Below are positions 1 to 9,346 of a DNA stretch of 64,000 bases, piece after piece. The stretch is taken from contig NZ_JBHEQA010000001.1 in the NCBI RefSeq assembly GCF_043678055.1, forward strand, positions 744,001-808,000, given 5' to 3'. Source of the DNA: Spongiimicrobium salis. GTDB lineage: Bacteria > Bacteroidota > Bacteroidia > Flavobacteriales > Flavobacteriaceae. A program made the position numbers and the translations under genes. How positions within the stretch are numbered: position 1 is the stretch's first letter; each line of letters begins with the position of its first letter. The notes under the pieces are model-generated. The model was not told the DNA's origin, made no database searches, and was given only the letters and a program-made list of their open reading frames with translations.

Positions 1-2891
1 TGTCCTTGGGCAATATCTATTTGAGGGAAAATTTCATCAATAAAAATTCGTCTCGTGGCATTCAGGGAAATATCGTCATCTCCAATTCCTGCCGGTCTTT
101 GATTTGTATAAAATATAGGGTCAATGGTGTACCAAGCCACTTTTGCCCTTCCAAAACCATTTTGAAGGTTTGCGGGATCCTCCGGGGAAACTCCAAAAAG
201 CTGATTGGAACCATCTCCAAATTCCAAAGGTGTACTGGCCAACGTCCATCCCAATGAAGAACGAATATCAATTAAGGATTGTGCTCCTTCAAAATCGTCT
301 ACATAGGTCGTGGTCTCTCCAAGAAAATCTGCATTTTTCGGGGAATTTGGTTTTAAAACCGCCACTTCCCCACGAATGGACAAATTAGAGGGAACATCCG
401 TATCTATATTAGGTAGTTTATTGACCAAACGGGTCAAAAAGGGAAGTTCTGTAGAGAAATTTCCATTAAACCCAAAAATGGTATTGTTCACAGGTTCTTG
501 TCCAAAATTGGATTTTTGGGTCTGAGGACGTTCGCTCAGGTTCAGAAACGTACCTCCCAAAACAAAATTCTTATTAATTTGATGTTCTACATTGATTCCC
601 GTAAAACGTCTGGTCTGCTGATTAAAAATAGCATTATTCTCCACGCTAATATTGATCGGCGTATTGGATGCCTCTAAGCTGGGGTCCAACAATTGTACCG
701 TCCCCGCCGCATAATTCACCGTAAAATCAATACCTTCCTGCAATTGCCTATTCCCTGCCGTAACGCGTACGGATCCTTGTGGTACATTAAAAGCGCCAAT
801 GGGAATACCCCCACTCCCTTGCGATTTGTACCGTCCTTTCATCACAAACCTGTTCTTCTCCGCATCTTCTTGGGAAGCCGCTTTGGTCTGGGTATACAAG
901 TTTCGAAACACATAGCGCACCTGGTTGGCGTTATAGCCTTGATCGTTCTCCACATCGTATACACCTCCACCCAAAATTTCAAATAGGGATTCACCAAAAG
1001 GTTCAACTCTCGTAAAAATGATATTTCCGGATTGCGTATCTATGGTAATTCCGGGAATGAAATCAAAAAAACCATCTCCTCCTGGCTGTATGTCATTATA
1101 GACATTCAAGCGGTCGAAGTTGAAGATATCCAAAAGAATTCTATCCTGTAAAGGCCGGTTTCCTCCTGTTGGTGGAGGAAAGTCTTCTACTGGTGTTAAA
1201 TAGTTTCGTGGGGTGGGGTCGGAATACAGGATATTCATCCTAAAATCTTCTTCACTTAATTGAAAAGCACCTGTAGAATAAATATTCTTCATCATCAAAT
1301 CCCAAATAGGATCTTGTACTTGCGTGATATTACTTTTTAACAGCTTTAGTACTAAGGTATTGTTGCTGATTTGAGGATTGGTGACCACTGCCCCTGGGGC
1401 TACCGTAGTGGCATCAATTCCACCATTGGCAAACTCCCCTACTTGGAACACTTCCCCATTGGCCGTGTATTGAAAGGCAACTGCCAAAACCTCATCATTG
1501 CTCAAACGTTGACTCAAGGAAATATATCCCAATTGGGTGTTCAGGGTAAAATCCCTTCCTTGTTCCAGTTTCCTTGCATTTTCCAGAATAGCGTAATCAA
1601 AACCCTGATTTACGGTATAGCCAGGGATATTAAATCCGGCTTGTACGGTAGCAATGTCCCGTATGGAAGAATTTAAAACGCCTCCGGCATCTATCGCACC
1701 AGGATCATAGTCATTGGCACTATTTTGGGGAAAACCAGAAGCCGCTGAAACATTGAAAAATCCTGCTGGATCTCCATTTTCCCTTCCAATTCTTGTTTGT
1801 TCCGCTACCGTTTCTCCCAAATCCTGTATCGCCACTACATTTCTCACGTTCAAAGTTTGCTGACTCCTATTGGTCACCCACACTTCAATTCGACTAATTT
1901 GCACCGGACTCCGTATGAAGGGATAACTCTCTAAGGCCGTATCGTATTGATCTCTAAAATATTGGGAAAGGAAAAAGTGTCGGTCTTCATCGTAATCCAA
2001 GGCTGTAAGTTCAAATTCATTCAATGTTCCTCCACCTTGGGCGACCACGGAACTATTTTGAGATCTTTGCTCCGAAAAAACAGCAGTCACCTTAGTCTTC
2101 CCAAACTGCAAATCGGTTTTTACCCCAAAAAGACTTTGCGCTCCAGTAATCAAGGAACTATTTAAGGGCATACTTACGTTACCGATCTCAATATTCTGGA
2201 TAATATCATCTTCCGTAGGGGTATAATCCAATTTTACCAAATTCTGAAAATCAAAAGTAGCCTCTGTATCAAAATTGGTCGTTACCGTTAAGCGTTCTCC
2301 TATTTTCCCCAAGAGACTTAGGTTGATACGCTGGTCAAAATCAAAAGAAAGATTGGTTCTATTCCTAGGAGAAAGCGCCGGATTATCATTTTTCTGCCAA
2401 ATTATCCCTAAATCCATAGCCACCGAACCTTGGGTTTCTATAACAATGGGGCCATCTCCAAAAATACTTTTGAAAAACGAGTTATTGACGTAAAAATTGG
2501 GCAGTAGATTTTTTCGCGCCTGTTCGCTACCTTCTTTTTTACCGGACAGCGCATCGTTTTTTTCTTTGAAATATGCCTTGATACTTTCTTTTCTTACGAG
2601 GGCATAATATTGCTGTGGCGTTAGGATAATGGGGTAGTTGATATTGAACTTCCCAACACTTTCCGTATAGATATAACGATCTGTTTTAGGGTCATACGTA
2701 TACTTGGACACAATACTATTTGGGTTTTTTATAGCGAGTTTCCCCAAGGAAAAGCCCGTTTTAACCGAATCGGTCTCTTGTTCATTGGTTTCTTGGGCAA
2801 AGGAAGTGTGTATTGCCGTAGAAAAAATAATGAATAGTATGAAAGACTTAAATGATGATGATTTAAGAAATAATTTTGCCCCTTTTTTCAA
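1..2891 (-). CDS. sprA: SprA, type IX secretion translocon (5' part, truncated by window edge)
   Basis: About 963 codons of the N-terminal part are present; the family is about 2,400 residues, so the rest lies beyond base 1. SprA (Sov in Porphyromonas) is the giant outer-membrane barrel that moves type IX substrates and gliding adhesins across the outer membrane. The translation contains a signal-like segment ending at SFAQE, then typical SprA stretches such as ILTPQQYYALVRKES and FDQRINLSLLGKIGERLTV. No ATG lies between the upstream in-frame stop and the signal segment. The best start is TTG at 2891-2889, reading MKKGAKLFLK, five bases after the ruvA stop, which implies coupled translation. 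The frame is open to the window edge with no internal stops. Identification is firm; the start is inferred. Confidence 0.93.
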   Translation of the reverse strand, partial: MKKGAKLFLKSSSFKSFILFIIFSTAIHTSFAQETNEQETDSVKTGFSLGKLAIKNPNSIVSKYTYDPKTDRYIYTESVGKFNINYPIILTPQQYYALVRKESIKAYFKEKNDALSGKKEGSEQARKNLLPNFYVNNSFFKSIFGDGPIVIETQGSVAMDLGIIWQKNDNPALSPRNRTNLSFDFDQRINLSLLGKIGERLTVTTNFDTEATFDFQNLVKLDYTPTEDDIIQNIEIGNVSMPLNSSLITGAQSLFGVKTDLQFGKTKVTAVFSEQRSQNSSVVAQGGGTLNEFELTALDYDEDRHFFLSQYFRDQYDTALESYPFIRSPVQISRIEVWVTNRSQQTLNVRNVVAIQDLGETVAEQTRIGRENGDPAGFFNVSAASGFPQNSANDYDPGAIDAGGVLNSSIRDIATVQAGFNIPGYTVNQGFDYAILENARKLEQGRDFTLNTQLGYISLSQRLSNDEVLAVAFQYTANGEVFQVGEFANGGIDATTVAPGAVVTNPQISNNTLVLKLLKSNITQVQDPIWDLMMKNIYSTGAFQLSEEDFRMNILYSDPTPRNYLTPVEDFPPPTGGNRPLQDRILLDIFNFDRLNVYNDIQPGGDGFFDFIPGITIDTQSGNIIFTRVEPFGESLFEILGGGVYDVENDQGYNANQVRYVFRNLYTQTKAASQEDAEKNRFVMKGRYKSQGSGGIPIGAFNVPQGSVRVTAGNRQLQEGIDFTVNYAAGTVQLLDPSLEASNTPINISVENNAIFNQQTRRFTGINVEHQINKNFVLGGTFLNLSERPQTQKSNFGQEPVNNTIFGFNGNFSTELPFLTRLVNKLPNIDTDVPSNLSIRGEVAVLKPNSPKNADFLGETTTYVDDFEGAQSLIDIRSSLGWTLASTPLEFGDGSNQLFGVSPEDPANLQNGFGRAKVAWYTIDPIFYTNQRPAGIGDDDISLNATRRIFIDEIFPQIDIAQG

Positions 2892-2896
2892 ACTTG

Positions 2897-3478
2897 TTAC
2901 AAATTTTTAAGCGAGAGTTTAATAATATTTTCGACGCTTAGTGTAGGATCTTGCATGAGTACTTTGTCAACGATCTTTTCTGACTGTTTTCGCGCAAATC
3001 CAAGAACCTCTAATGCAGATAACGCTTCATCTTTATTTGTATTGTTCGAAGTAGTGGAAACTTCATCAATATCGTAAACTTTTAAAATTTTATCCCTTAA
3101 ATCCAAAATGACGCGCTGCGCCGTTTTGGCTCCGATCCCCTTGACCGACTGAATGGAAGCTACATCATTATTGGCAATGGCATCTCTGACTTGTACAGGG
3201 GAAAGTGAGGATAACATTGTTCTGGCCGTACTTGCCCCGATACCTGAAACGGACAATAAGAGCCTAAATATCTCACGTTCAGATTTCTCCGCAAAACCGA
3301 ACAAGGTATGGGCATCTTCCCGTACTTGCAAATGGGTATACAGCTGAATTTGTTCTTCATCGGCAATTTTAGAAAATGTATGCAATGAAATATGCACCAA
3401 ATACCCTATCCCCGAGCACTCTATAACAACATCCGTAGGGTTCTTTTCTACAAGTTTTCCTTTTAAATGGGTGATCAT
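2897..3478 (-). CDS. ruvA: RuvA, Holliday junction branch migration subunit
   Basis: 193 residues, the usual RuvA length. RuvA tetramers bind the four-way junction and load the RuvB motor during recombinational repair. The N-terminal OB-fold region starts MITHLKGKLVEKNPTDVVIE. Two helix-hairpin-helix motifs follow, the clearest being SVKGIGAKTAQRVILDLRDK at about residues 113-132. A C-terminal three-helix domain (about 145-193), which contacts RuvB, ends EDIIKLSLKNL-like. The gene lies between maeB and sprA on the same strand, 53 bp after maeB and 5 bp before the inferred sprA start. This ruvA-sprA order is common in flavobacteria. RuvB is encoded separately at 16352-17374. Confidence 0.97.
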   Translation of the reverse strand: MITHLKGKLVEKNPTDVVIECSGIGYLVHISLHTFSKIADEEQIQLYTHLQVREDAHTLFGFAEKSEREIFRLLLSVSGIGASTARTMLSSLSPVQVRDAIANNDVASIQSVKGIGAKTAQRVILDLRDKILKVYDIDEVSTTSNNTNKDEALSALEVLGFARKQSEKIVDKVLMQDPTLSVENIIKLSLKNL

Positions 3479-3531
3479 TTATTTTTTTCTTTAGTATGCT
3501 ATATTGTTCAGCGCAAATTAAGGTTCCTTTC

Positions 3532-5829
3532 CTACTTATACCCCAATTTGGCCCTTTTTCTCTTTTCCCGCTCCTGAGCATCAATTACGGCAACCGCTGC
3601 CATATTCACCATTTCGTCCACGCTTGCCCCCAATTGAAGAATGTGTACAGATTTTCGCAGCCCCACCATGATAGGACCAATGGAATCTGCCTTGTTCAAT
3701 TCCTTTAGCAATTTATAGGTAATATTTGCCGATTCCAAGTTGGGGAAAATCAAGGTATTTACTTTTTTATCGGTAAGCTTGGAAAAAGGGAATTGCGTTT
3801 GTCGCAAATTCTTGTTCAGGGCAAAATCGGTCTGAATTTCCCCATCCACGATCAAGTCCGGATTGGTTTCATGTAGCAAACGGACCGCTTCCCGGACCTT
3901 TTTCGCATTGGGATGTGTTGAAGATCCAAAATTGGCATAGGACAACAATGCCAGAACGGGGTCAAAACCAAAGGTAGAAGCCACATTGGCCGTCATTTGC
4001 GCAATTTCGGCAATTTCTTCAGCATTAGGATTGATATTAATAGAAGTATCGGCTAAAAACAAAGGTCCTTTCTGGGTGATCATAATATGGACCGTGGATG
4101 CTTTCTTTACATTGGAAGCCGTTCCTATGACCTCAAATATTGGTTTTACCACCGTAGGATATGCTCTGGAATACCCAGAGATCATTCCATCGGCATCGCC
4201 TTCCAATACCATCATGGCACCAAAATAATTTCTTTGGCGCATTTTTCTTTTGGCGCTATAAAGGGTTACCCCACTTCGTCTTCTGTTTTCGAAAAAAGTG
4301 CGGGCATATTTTTCCCGTTTTTCTTTAGACCCATCTCCTGTAGGATCAATGATAGGAATATCAGCATGAAACTCCAGCTCTTTCTTTAATTCGGAAATCA
4401 CCTCTTCCCTACCCAATAATATAGGACGGGCAATCCCTTCTTCATATACAATTTGGGCAGCTTTAAGGACATCCAAATGATCAGCTTCGGCAAATACTAT
4501 TTTCTTGATATTCATCTTGGCCCGATTGTGCAATAATCGCATTACTTTATTGTCACTTCCCAGACGCTGTCTCAACTCTTCCTTATACTGATCCCAATCT
4601 TCAATTGGTTTTCTAGCTATTCCACTTTCCATAGCTGCTTTGGCAATGGCCGGCGGGATTTCGGCAATAAGTCTTGGATCAAAAGGTTTGGGAATAATAT
4701 AATCTTTTCCAAAAGTCAATCTTGTCTCCCCATAAGCAATATTCACTTGTTCTGGCACAGGTTCCTTAGTGAGTTTGGCAAGGGCTTCAACGGCAGCCAT
4801 CTTCATAGCCTCATTGATTCCGGTAGCCCTAACGTCCAAAGCTCCCCTAAAGATAAATGGAAAGCCCAAAACATTGTTCACTTGGTTGGGATGATCTGAT
4901 CTTCCCGTGGCCATAATAATATCTTCACGAGTGCGACAGGCTAAATCATACGCAATTTCAGGATTAGGGTTGGCCATCGCAAAAACAATGGCATTACCGG
5001 CCATAGACTTTAACATTTCAGGAGAAACGATATCTGCAATGGATAGTCCAACAAAAACATCTGCGTCCTTCATAGCCTCTTCTAAGGTATCGATCTGCCT
5101 GTAGGACGCAAACTCTGCCTTCTCCTTGGTCAGGTTTTCACGATCATGCCGTATCACTCCTTTACTGTCCAGCATCACAATATTTTCTGCTTTTGCACCA
5201 AAGGCTTTGTACAAACGCGTACACGAAACTGCAGCTGCTCCCGCGCCACTCACTACGATACGGACTTCATCTATTTTTTTGTCTGCAATTTCCAAGGCAT
5301 TCAACAGTGCTGCCGCAGAGATGATGGCAGTACCGTGTTGATCATCGTGCATTACCGGAATATCCAATTCTTCCTTTAATCGTCGCTCGATCTCAAAGGC
5401 TTCGGGTGCCTTAATATCTTCCAAATTTATCCCCCCAAATGTTGGTGCGATGGTTTTTACGGTTTCTACAAATTTGTCAATATCCTTAGTATCCAATTCA
5501 ATATCGATACCATCTATATCTGCAAAAATTTTAAACAGAAGCCCTTTTCCTTCCATAACAGGTTTGGAAGCTTCGGGGCCAATATCACCAAGCCCCAATA
5601 CTGCTGTTCCGTTGGATATTACAGCCACAATATTTCCCTTGGCCGTATATTTATAGGCATTGTCTTTATCCTTAGCAATTTCCAAACAGGGTTCCGCAAC
5701 ACCAGGAGAATAAGCCAATCCCAAATCACGTTGGGTAGCATAGGGCTTTGTAGGTACTACCTTAATTTTACCGGGCTGGGGTTTCGCATGGTAAATCAAT
5801 GCTTCCTTTCTCATTTTTTCATTGCTCAT
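3532..5829 (-). CDS. maeB: NADP-dependent malic enzyme with C-terminal phosphotransacetylase-like domain
   Basis: 765 residues, the length of the MaeB hybrid class. The enzyme oxidatively decarboxylates malate to pyruvate and supplies NADPH in the cytoplasm. The malic N-terminal domain (about 1-170) includes LAYSPGVAEPCLEIAKD and MHDDQHGTAIISAAALLNAL. The NAD(P)-binding domain (about 170-420) has VVSGAGAAAVSCTRLYKAFG. From about residue 430 a phosphate acetyl/butyryltransferase-like domain runs to the end (KKIVFAEADHLDVLKAAQIV, GDADGMISGYSRAYPTVVKP). In this class that domain is regulatory, responding to acetyl-CoA, rather than a working transferase. The gene probably leads a maeB-ruvA-sprA transcript: spacing is 53 bp and a -7 element lies just upstream. 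Confidence 0.96.
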   Translation of the reverse strand: MSNEKMRKEALIYHAKPQPGKIKVVPTKPYATQRDLGLAYSPGVAEPCLEIAKDKDNAYKYTAKGNIVAVISNGTAVLGLGDIGPEASKPVMEGKGLLFKIFADIDGIDIELDTKDIDKFVETVKTIAPTFGGINLEDIKAPEAFEIERRLKEELDIPVMHDDQHGTAIISAAALLNALEIADKKIDEVRIVVSGAGAAAVSCTRLYKAFGAKAENIVMLDSKGVIRHDRENLTKEKAEFASYRQIDTLEEAMKDADVFVGLSIADIVSPEMLKSMAGNAIVFAMANPNPEIAYDLACRTREDIIMATGRSDHPNQVNNVLGFPFIFRGALDVRATGINEAMKMAAVEALAKLTKEPVPEQVNIAYGETRLTFGKDYIIPKPFDPRLIAEIPPAIAKAAMESGIARKPIEDWDQYKEELRQRLGSDNKVMRLLHNRAKMNIKKIVFAEADHLDVLKAAQIVYEEGIARPILLGREEVISELKKELEFHADIPIIDPTGDGSKEKREKYARTFFENRRRSGVTLYSAKRKMRQRNYFGAMMVLEGDADGMISGYSRAYPTVVKPIFEVIGTASNVKKASTVHIMITQKGPLFLADTSININPNAEEIAEIAQMTANVASTFGFDPVLALLSYANFGSSTHPNAKKVREAVRLLHETNPDLIVDGEIQTDFALNKNLRQTQFPFSKLTDKKVNTLIFPNLESANITYKLLKELNKADSIGPIMVGLRKSVHILQLGASVDEMVNMAAVAVIDAQEREKRKRAKLGYK

Positions 5830-5852
5830 TCCTGTTGCTCTTTAGTGAATAG

Positions 5853-5860
5853 CAAATATA
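5853..5860 (-). promoter_or_regulatory. Putative -7 element of the maeB promoter
   Basis: On the minus strand this reads TATATTTG, a perfect match to the Bacteroidetes -7 consensus TAnnTTTG, 23 bp upstream of the maeB ATG. A TTTG lies about 25 bases further upstream, slightly beyond the usual 17-23 base spacing, so the -33 box is doubtful. It would give a short leader of roughly 17 nt. Confidence 0.4.
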
Positions 5861-6031
5861 CTCCTATTCTTCTAAGATTTCATAGCAAATCTTAAAGCTT
5901 AACAAGCGCACAAAAACAGCTTTATATTCAGAAAACAACAGATGGGAAAAATGTAACGTATCCCGTGATTTAAAGCCCGTAGAAAAGTATGCGCTTAAAC
6001 CCTATAAAAGCTCTTAAAAAAAGAAGTTTCT

Positions 6032-7336
6032 TTATGTTTTTGCGGTATTCAAGCGCATGGCCAGTATTGCAGAAATTATAAAAAATGCTCCCGCAAAGAG
6101 AATGGCGTTAATGGCACTTCCTCCCAATAAATACTTGTAAATGGGACCAAAGGTCAAGGTTTCGATACCCATTGGAATAACAATCATCATGTTTAAGATT
6201 CCCATATAAACCCCTCTTCTTTCCTGAGGAACTACTTTGGAGACCATGGTATAGGGTATTCCCATCATGGCTGCCCAGCCGATCCCAAATAATACCATGG
6301 GGGCAAGAACAAATAATGAATCTTCAATAAACGGAATGGCAAAAAGTGCAAGACCTGTTCCTACCAAACTATAGGCATAGATTTTCTTACCGCCATATTT
6401 GAGTGTCAGCGGGACTAAAGAAAGGGCTACGACCATGGTAACAATATTGTAGGTCAGGCTCATTTGAGCTGATTGCGATGCAGCTTCGGAGGTAGAATAC
6501 CCCAAAGTAAGCTTAAACAGCGGCGTTATATATTGCCAATAGATGAATAGGGCGTACCATTGAAACAGATAGACCGCCCCAAGTTTCCACATAAATTTCG
6601 GCATTTCTTTGACTGCATCAACAATTTCCCTAAACGGCGTTGCAATTCGGACAGCCAGTGGCTGACTCCTATTGTGATTGATCTCTTCCAACTCCGCACT
6701 ACTCGGAGGAATCTCAGGGGTCTTAAACACAGACCAAAGTATGGTGGTAATGGACAGTATTCCTCCAATATAGAAAGAATAATAAAGCCATTGTGGGATT
6801 TCCCCAGCTGCTTCTACAGACTCTCCACCAAACAGGTACTGAAACAACACAATAGATCCGTTCGCCAAAAGAATACCTGCCCCGACAAAAAGACTCTGCA
6901 TTTGATACCCCAAACTCAATTGCTTTTCCGGCAATTTATCTCCCACAAATGCTCTGTAAGGCTCCATGGCCATGTTATTCCCCACATCCAAAATCCAAAG
7001 TAACCCTACGGCAAACCACAATACCGGACTACTTGGAAAGGCAAACAGGCAAATACTCCCTATAATTGCCCCTATCAAGAAATAGGGTTTACGTCTTCCC
7101 CATCTTGGGGACCAAGTTTTATCTGACATTGCCCCTATGATCGGCTGCACAATAAGTCCTGTAATAGGGCCGGCTATATTTAGTATGGGCAACATTTCTT
7201 CAGGTGCGCCCAAGTATAGAAAAATGGGGTTTATGGCTGTTTGCTGTAACCCAAAACTATATTGAATCCCTAAAAATCCAACGTTCATATTCCATATCTG
7301 CCAAAAATTCAGGGTGGGTTTTTTGAGTTGTTCCAT
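6032..7336 (-). CDS. MFS sugar transporter (GPH/SLC45-like)
   Basis: 434 residues with about 12 hydrophobic segments, an inner-membrane major facilitator. The loop after helix 2 reads GAMSDKTWSPRWGRRKPYFL, the signature of the glycoside-pentoside-hexuronide/SLC45 sugar-proton symporters. A second typical stretch is DVGNNMAMEPYRAFVGDKLP. In flavobacteria close relatives often sit in maltose or sucrose gene clusters, but no glycosidase or SusC/D gene is adjacent here, so the substrate is open. The gene is monocistronic by context (about 200 bp on each side). TAATTTTG, a perfect -7 match on the minus strand, occurs at 7412-7419, but no -33 box is visible at the expected distance. Confidence 0.85.
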   Translation of the reverse strand: MEQLKKPTLNFWQIWNMNVGFLGIQYSFGLQQTAINPIFLYLGAPEEMLPILNIAGPITGLIVQPIIGAMSDKTWSPRWGRRKPYFLIGAIIGSICLFAFPSSPVLWFAVGLLWILDVGNNMAMEPYRAFVGDKLPEKQLSLGYQMQSLFVGAGILLANGSIVLFQYLFGGESVEAAGEIPQWLYYSFYIGGILSITTILWSVFKTPEIPPSSAELEEINHNRSQPLAVRIATPFREIVDAVKEMPKFMWKLGAVYLFQWYALFIYWQYITPLFKLTLGYSTSEAASQSAQMSLTYNIVTMVVALSLVPLTLKYGGKKIYAYSLVGTGLALFAIPFIEDSLFVLAPMVLFGIGWAAMMGIPYTMVSKVVPQERRGVYMGILNMMIVIPMGIETLTFGPIYKYLLGGSAINAILFAGAFFIISAILAMRLNTAKT

Positions 7337-7516
7337 GAATACAGCGCGCTTAATTTAAAATTAGGTTTTTGAAAACTTTGCAATCTATCCAGTCAAAAAT
7401 CAATCTTTTGACAAAATTATTGCCAAACAATATAGTATTTTAGCTGCTTCTTGCAAAAAAATTGATTTTTTAAAACTCACGAAATGAACAGGAAAACGAT
7501 TGAATGTTAATAACAA

Positions 7517-8437
7517 TCACTTTAAGAATTTAATATTTCGTTGCAATCCTGAAAATTTTGTGCGCTTCACTGCCGATTTTTGAAATACTTTTTTAAATAC
7601 ATCTTCGGTGAGTTCTTCCCAGTCTTTCTTTTTCATCGTCAACAATTCTGGATGGGGATCAAAGAGAGGTTCGTTATGTGCTTTGGAAAATCGGTTCCAA
7701 GGGCAAACATCCTGACACACATCACAGCCAAACATCCAGTCATCCATTTGACCTTTTACGGCTATAGGTATTTCATTTTTTAACTCGATGGTGAAATAGG
7801 AAATGCATTTACTTCCATCTACCACATAAGGAGCTACAATAGCTTCCGTAGGACAGGCATCGATACAGGCAGTACATGTCCCACAATGATCTGTTGTGGG
7901 GGTATCGTAAGCCAATTCCAGATCTACGATCAATTCGGCTATGAAATAAAATGACCCGGTTTGTTGTGTCAATAAATTGCTGTGTTTGCCAATCCACCCC
8001 AAACCACTTTTGGCCGCCCACGCTTTATCCAGAACAGGTGCCGAATCTACAAAAGCCCTTCCATTGACCTCTCCGATATGCTCCGAAATGAAGTGTTGTA
8101 ATTGACGTAATTTTGCCTTAATGACATGATGATAATCCTTTCCATACGCATATTTGGATAACTTATAGCTTTCTGCTGCCTGTGCTTCTTTCGGATAATA
8201 ATTCAATAAGAGGGAAATTACAGATTTTGCGCCATCGACCAATAAGGTAGGATCCAAGCGTTTATCGAAATGATTTTCCATATAGTGCATCTCTCCATGC
8301 ATATTCTGGTTCAGCCATTTTTCCAGACGCGGAGCTTCATCTTCCAAAAAACCAGCTTTGGAAACCCCACAAGATAAGAACCCCAAGCGCTTGGCTTCCG
8401 CTTTAATGGCATCGGTATGGTTTTGCTTGTGGTTCAT
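7517..8437 (-). CDS. queG: Epoxyqueuosine reductase QueG
   Basis: 306 residues. QueG reduces epoxyqueuosine to queuosine in tRNA anticodons (last step of Q biosynthesis), using cobalamin and two [4Fe-4S] clusters in the cytoplasm. Ligands for both clusters are present: C185, C188, C191 and C195 in CGTCTACIDACP, and C238, C241 and C245 in CDVCQDVCPW; C211 is an additional cysteine in this region. D131 in FVDSAPVLDKAWA matches the catalytic aspartate region. The length is shorter than the E. coli enzyme because the HEAT-like C-terminal extension is missing, as is usual in Bacteroidetes. It is divergent from the ABC exporter pair and about 150 bp from it. Confidence 0.95.
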   Translation of the reverse strand: MNHKQNHTDAIKAEAKRLGFLSCGVSKAGFLEDEAPRLEKWLNQNMHGEMHYMENHFDKRLDPTLLVDGAKSVISLLLNYYPKEAQAAESYKLSKYAYGKDYHHVIKAKLRQLQHFISEHIGEVNGRAFVDSAPVLDKAWAAKSGLGWIGKHSNLLTQQTGSFYFIAELIVDLELAYDTPTTDHCGTCTACIDACPTEAIVAPYVVDGSKCISYFTIELKNEIPIAVKGQMDDWMFGCDVCQDVCPWNRFSKAHNEPLFDPHPELLTMKKKDWEELTEDVFKKVFQKSAVKRTKFSGLQRNIKFLK

Positions 8438-8589
8438 TGGTTTTTCCCGGTATTATTAGCTCAGAAGCTAAAGTACAGATTCCCCAACGTTCTTCACATA
8501 TTCCCCAAGCATAGTTTTATGGATTTAAAGAAAAAATGTAACATTTTTTAAATTTATGCACTAACTAAACGTATCAAACAAATAAATAT

Positions 8590-9345
8590 ATGATAACCGT
8601 TCAAGATTTAACTAAATCATTTACCACTACGACCAAAAAGGGGTTTAAAAAAGAAACGAATACTGTAAATGCAGTAGATCATGTCTCTTTTGATTGCAAG
8701 CCCGGACGTATCTTTTCGCTATTAGGTCCTAATGGTGCCGGCAAAACGACCACCTTACGTATGATTGCCGGAATCATCAACCCTTCTTCAGGAACAGCCA
8801 TTGTGGACAATGTGAATATTTCACAAGGAAGCGATGAAGTCAAAAAGCGCATTGGTTTTTTAACCGGTTCCACGGGCTTATATGAGCGCTTAAATGCCGA
8901 TGAAACCATTGATTTTTTTGGCAAAATATACAATATTCCAGAAGCGACTTTCAGCGAACGCAAAGAATATCTATTTGAAAAATTAGGCATCAATGATTTT
9001 CGTAAAAAACGATTGGGGCAGATGAGTACCGGTATGAAACAAAAGGTATCCATTGCCCGTACCCTGATTCACGACCCGGAGGTTCTTATTTTTGATGAGC
9101 CTACCTCAGGACTCGATGTCATCACGGCGGATAGTATTATTGACCTCATCAGAGAATCCAAACAAAATAACAAAACCGTCATCTTTTCTTCACACATTAT
9201 GAGTGAAGTGGATCTTTTATGCGATGATTTGGCGATCATCAACAAGGGAAGCATTATTTACAATGACACTTTTGAGAATTTCAAACGGGATATGAAAGCC
9301 GATAACCTCACCCAAGAATTTATTAACCGCGTAAAAGAAGCATAA
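8590..9345 (+). CDS. natA: ABC transporter ATP-binding protein, NatA-like
   Basis: 251 residues, a single nucleotide-binding domain. Walker A is GPNGAGKT at residues 46-53, followed by TLRMIAGIINPSSG. The signature region is LGQMSTGMKQKVSIARTL, and Walker B is VLIFDEPTSGLD, with the switch His in VIFSSHIMSEVD. The sequence groups with NatA, the ATPase of the NatAB sodium exporter. The partner permease starts two bases after the stop codon, so the two are translated as a unit. Sodium as the substrate is inferred from family resemblance only; other ABC-2 exports are possible. Confidence 0.85.
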   Translation: MITVQDLTKSFTTTTKKGFKKETNTVNAVDHVSFDCKPGRIFSLLGPNGAGKTTTLRMIAGIINPSSGTAIVDNVNISQGSDEVKKRIGFLTGSTGLYERLNADETIDFFGKIYNIPEATFSERKEYLFEKLGINDFRKKRLGQMSTGMKQKVSIARTLIHDPEVLIFDEPTSGLDVITADSIIDLIRESKQNNKTVIFSSHIMSEVDLLCDDLAIINKGSIIYNDTFENFKRDMKADNLTQEFINRVKEA

Positions 9346-9346
9346 G

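Noticed and set aside
3532..5829. MaeB as an artificial fusion of malic enzyme and phosphotransacetylase
   Set aside because: The two-domain protein is a well-known natural architecture, the frame is continuous and the length is normal.
6560..7003. A 147-codon plus-strand frame opposite the MFS transporter
   Set aside because: It is fully contained in a well-supported membrane protein gene on the other strand and shows no recognisable domain or start context.
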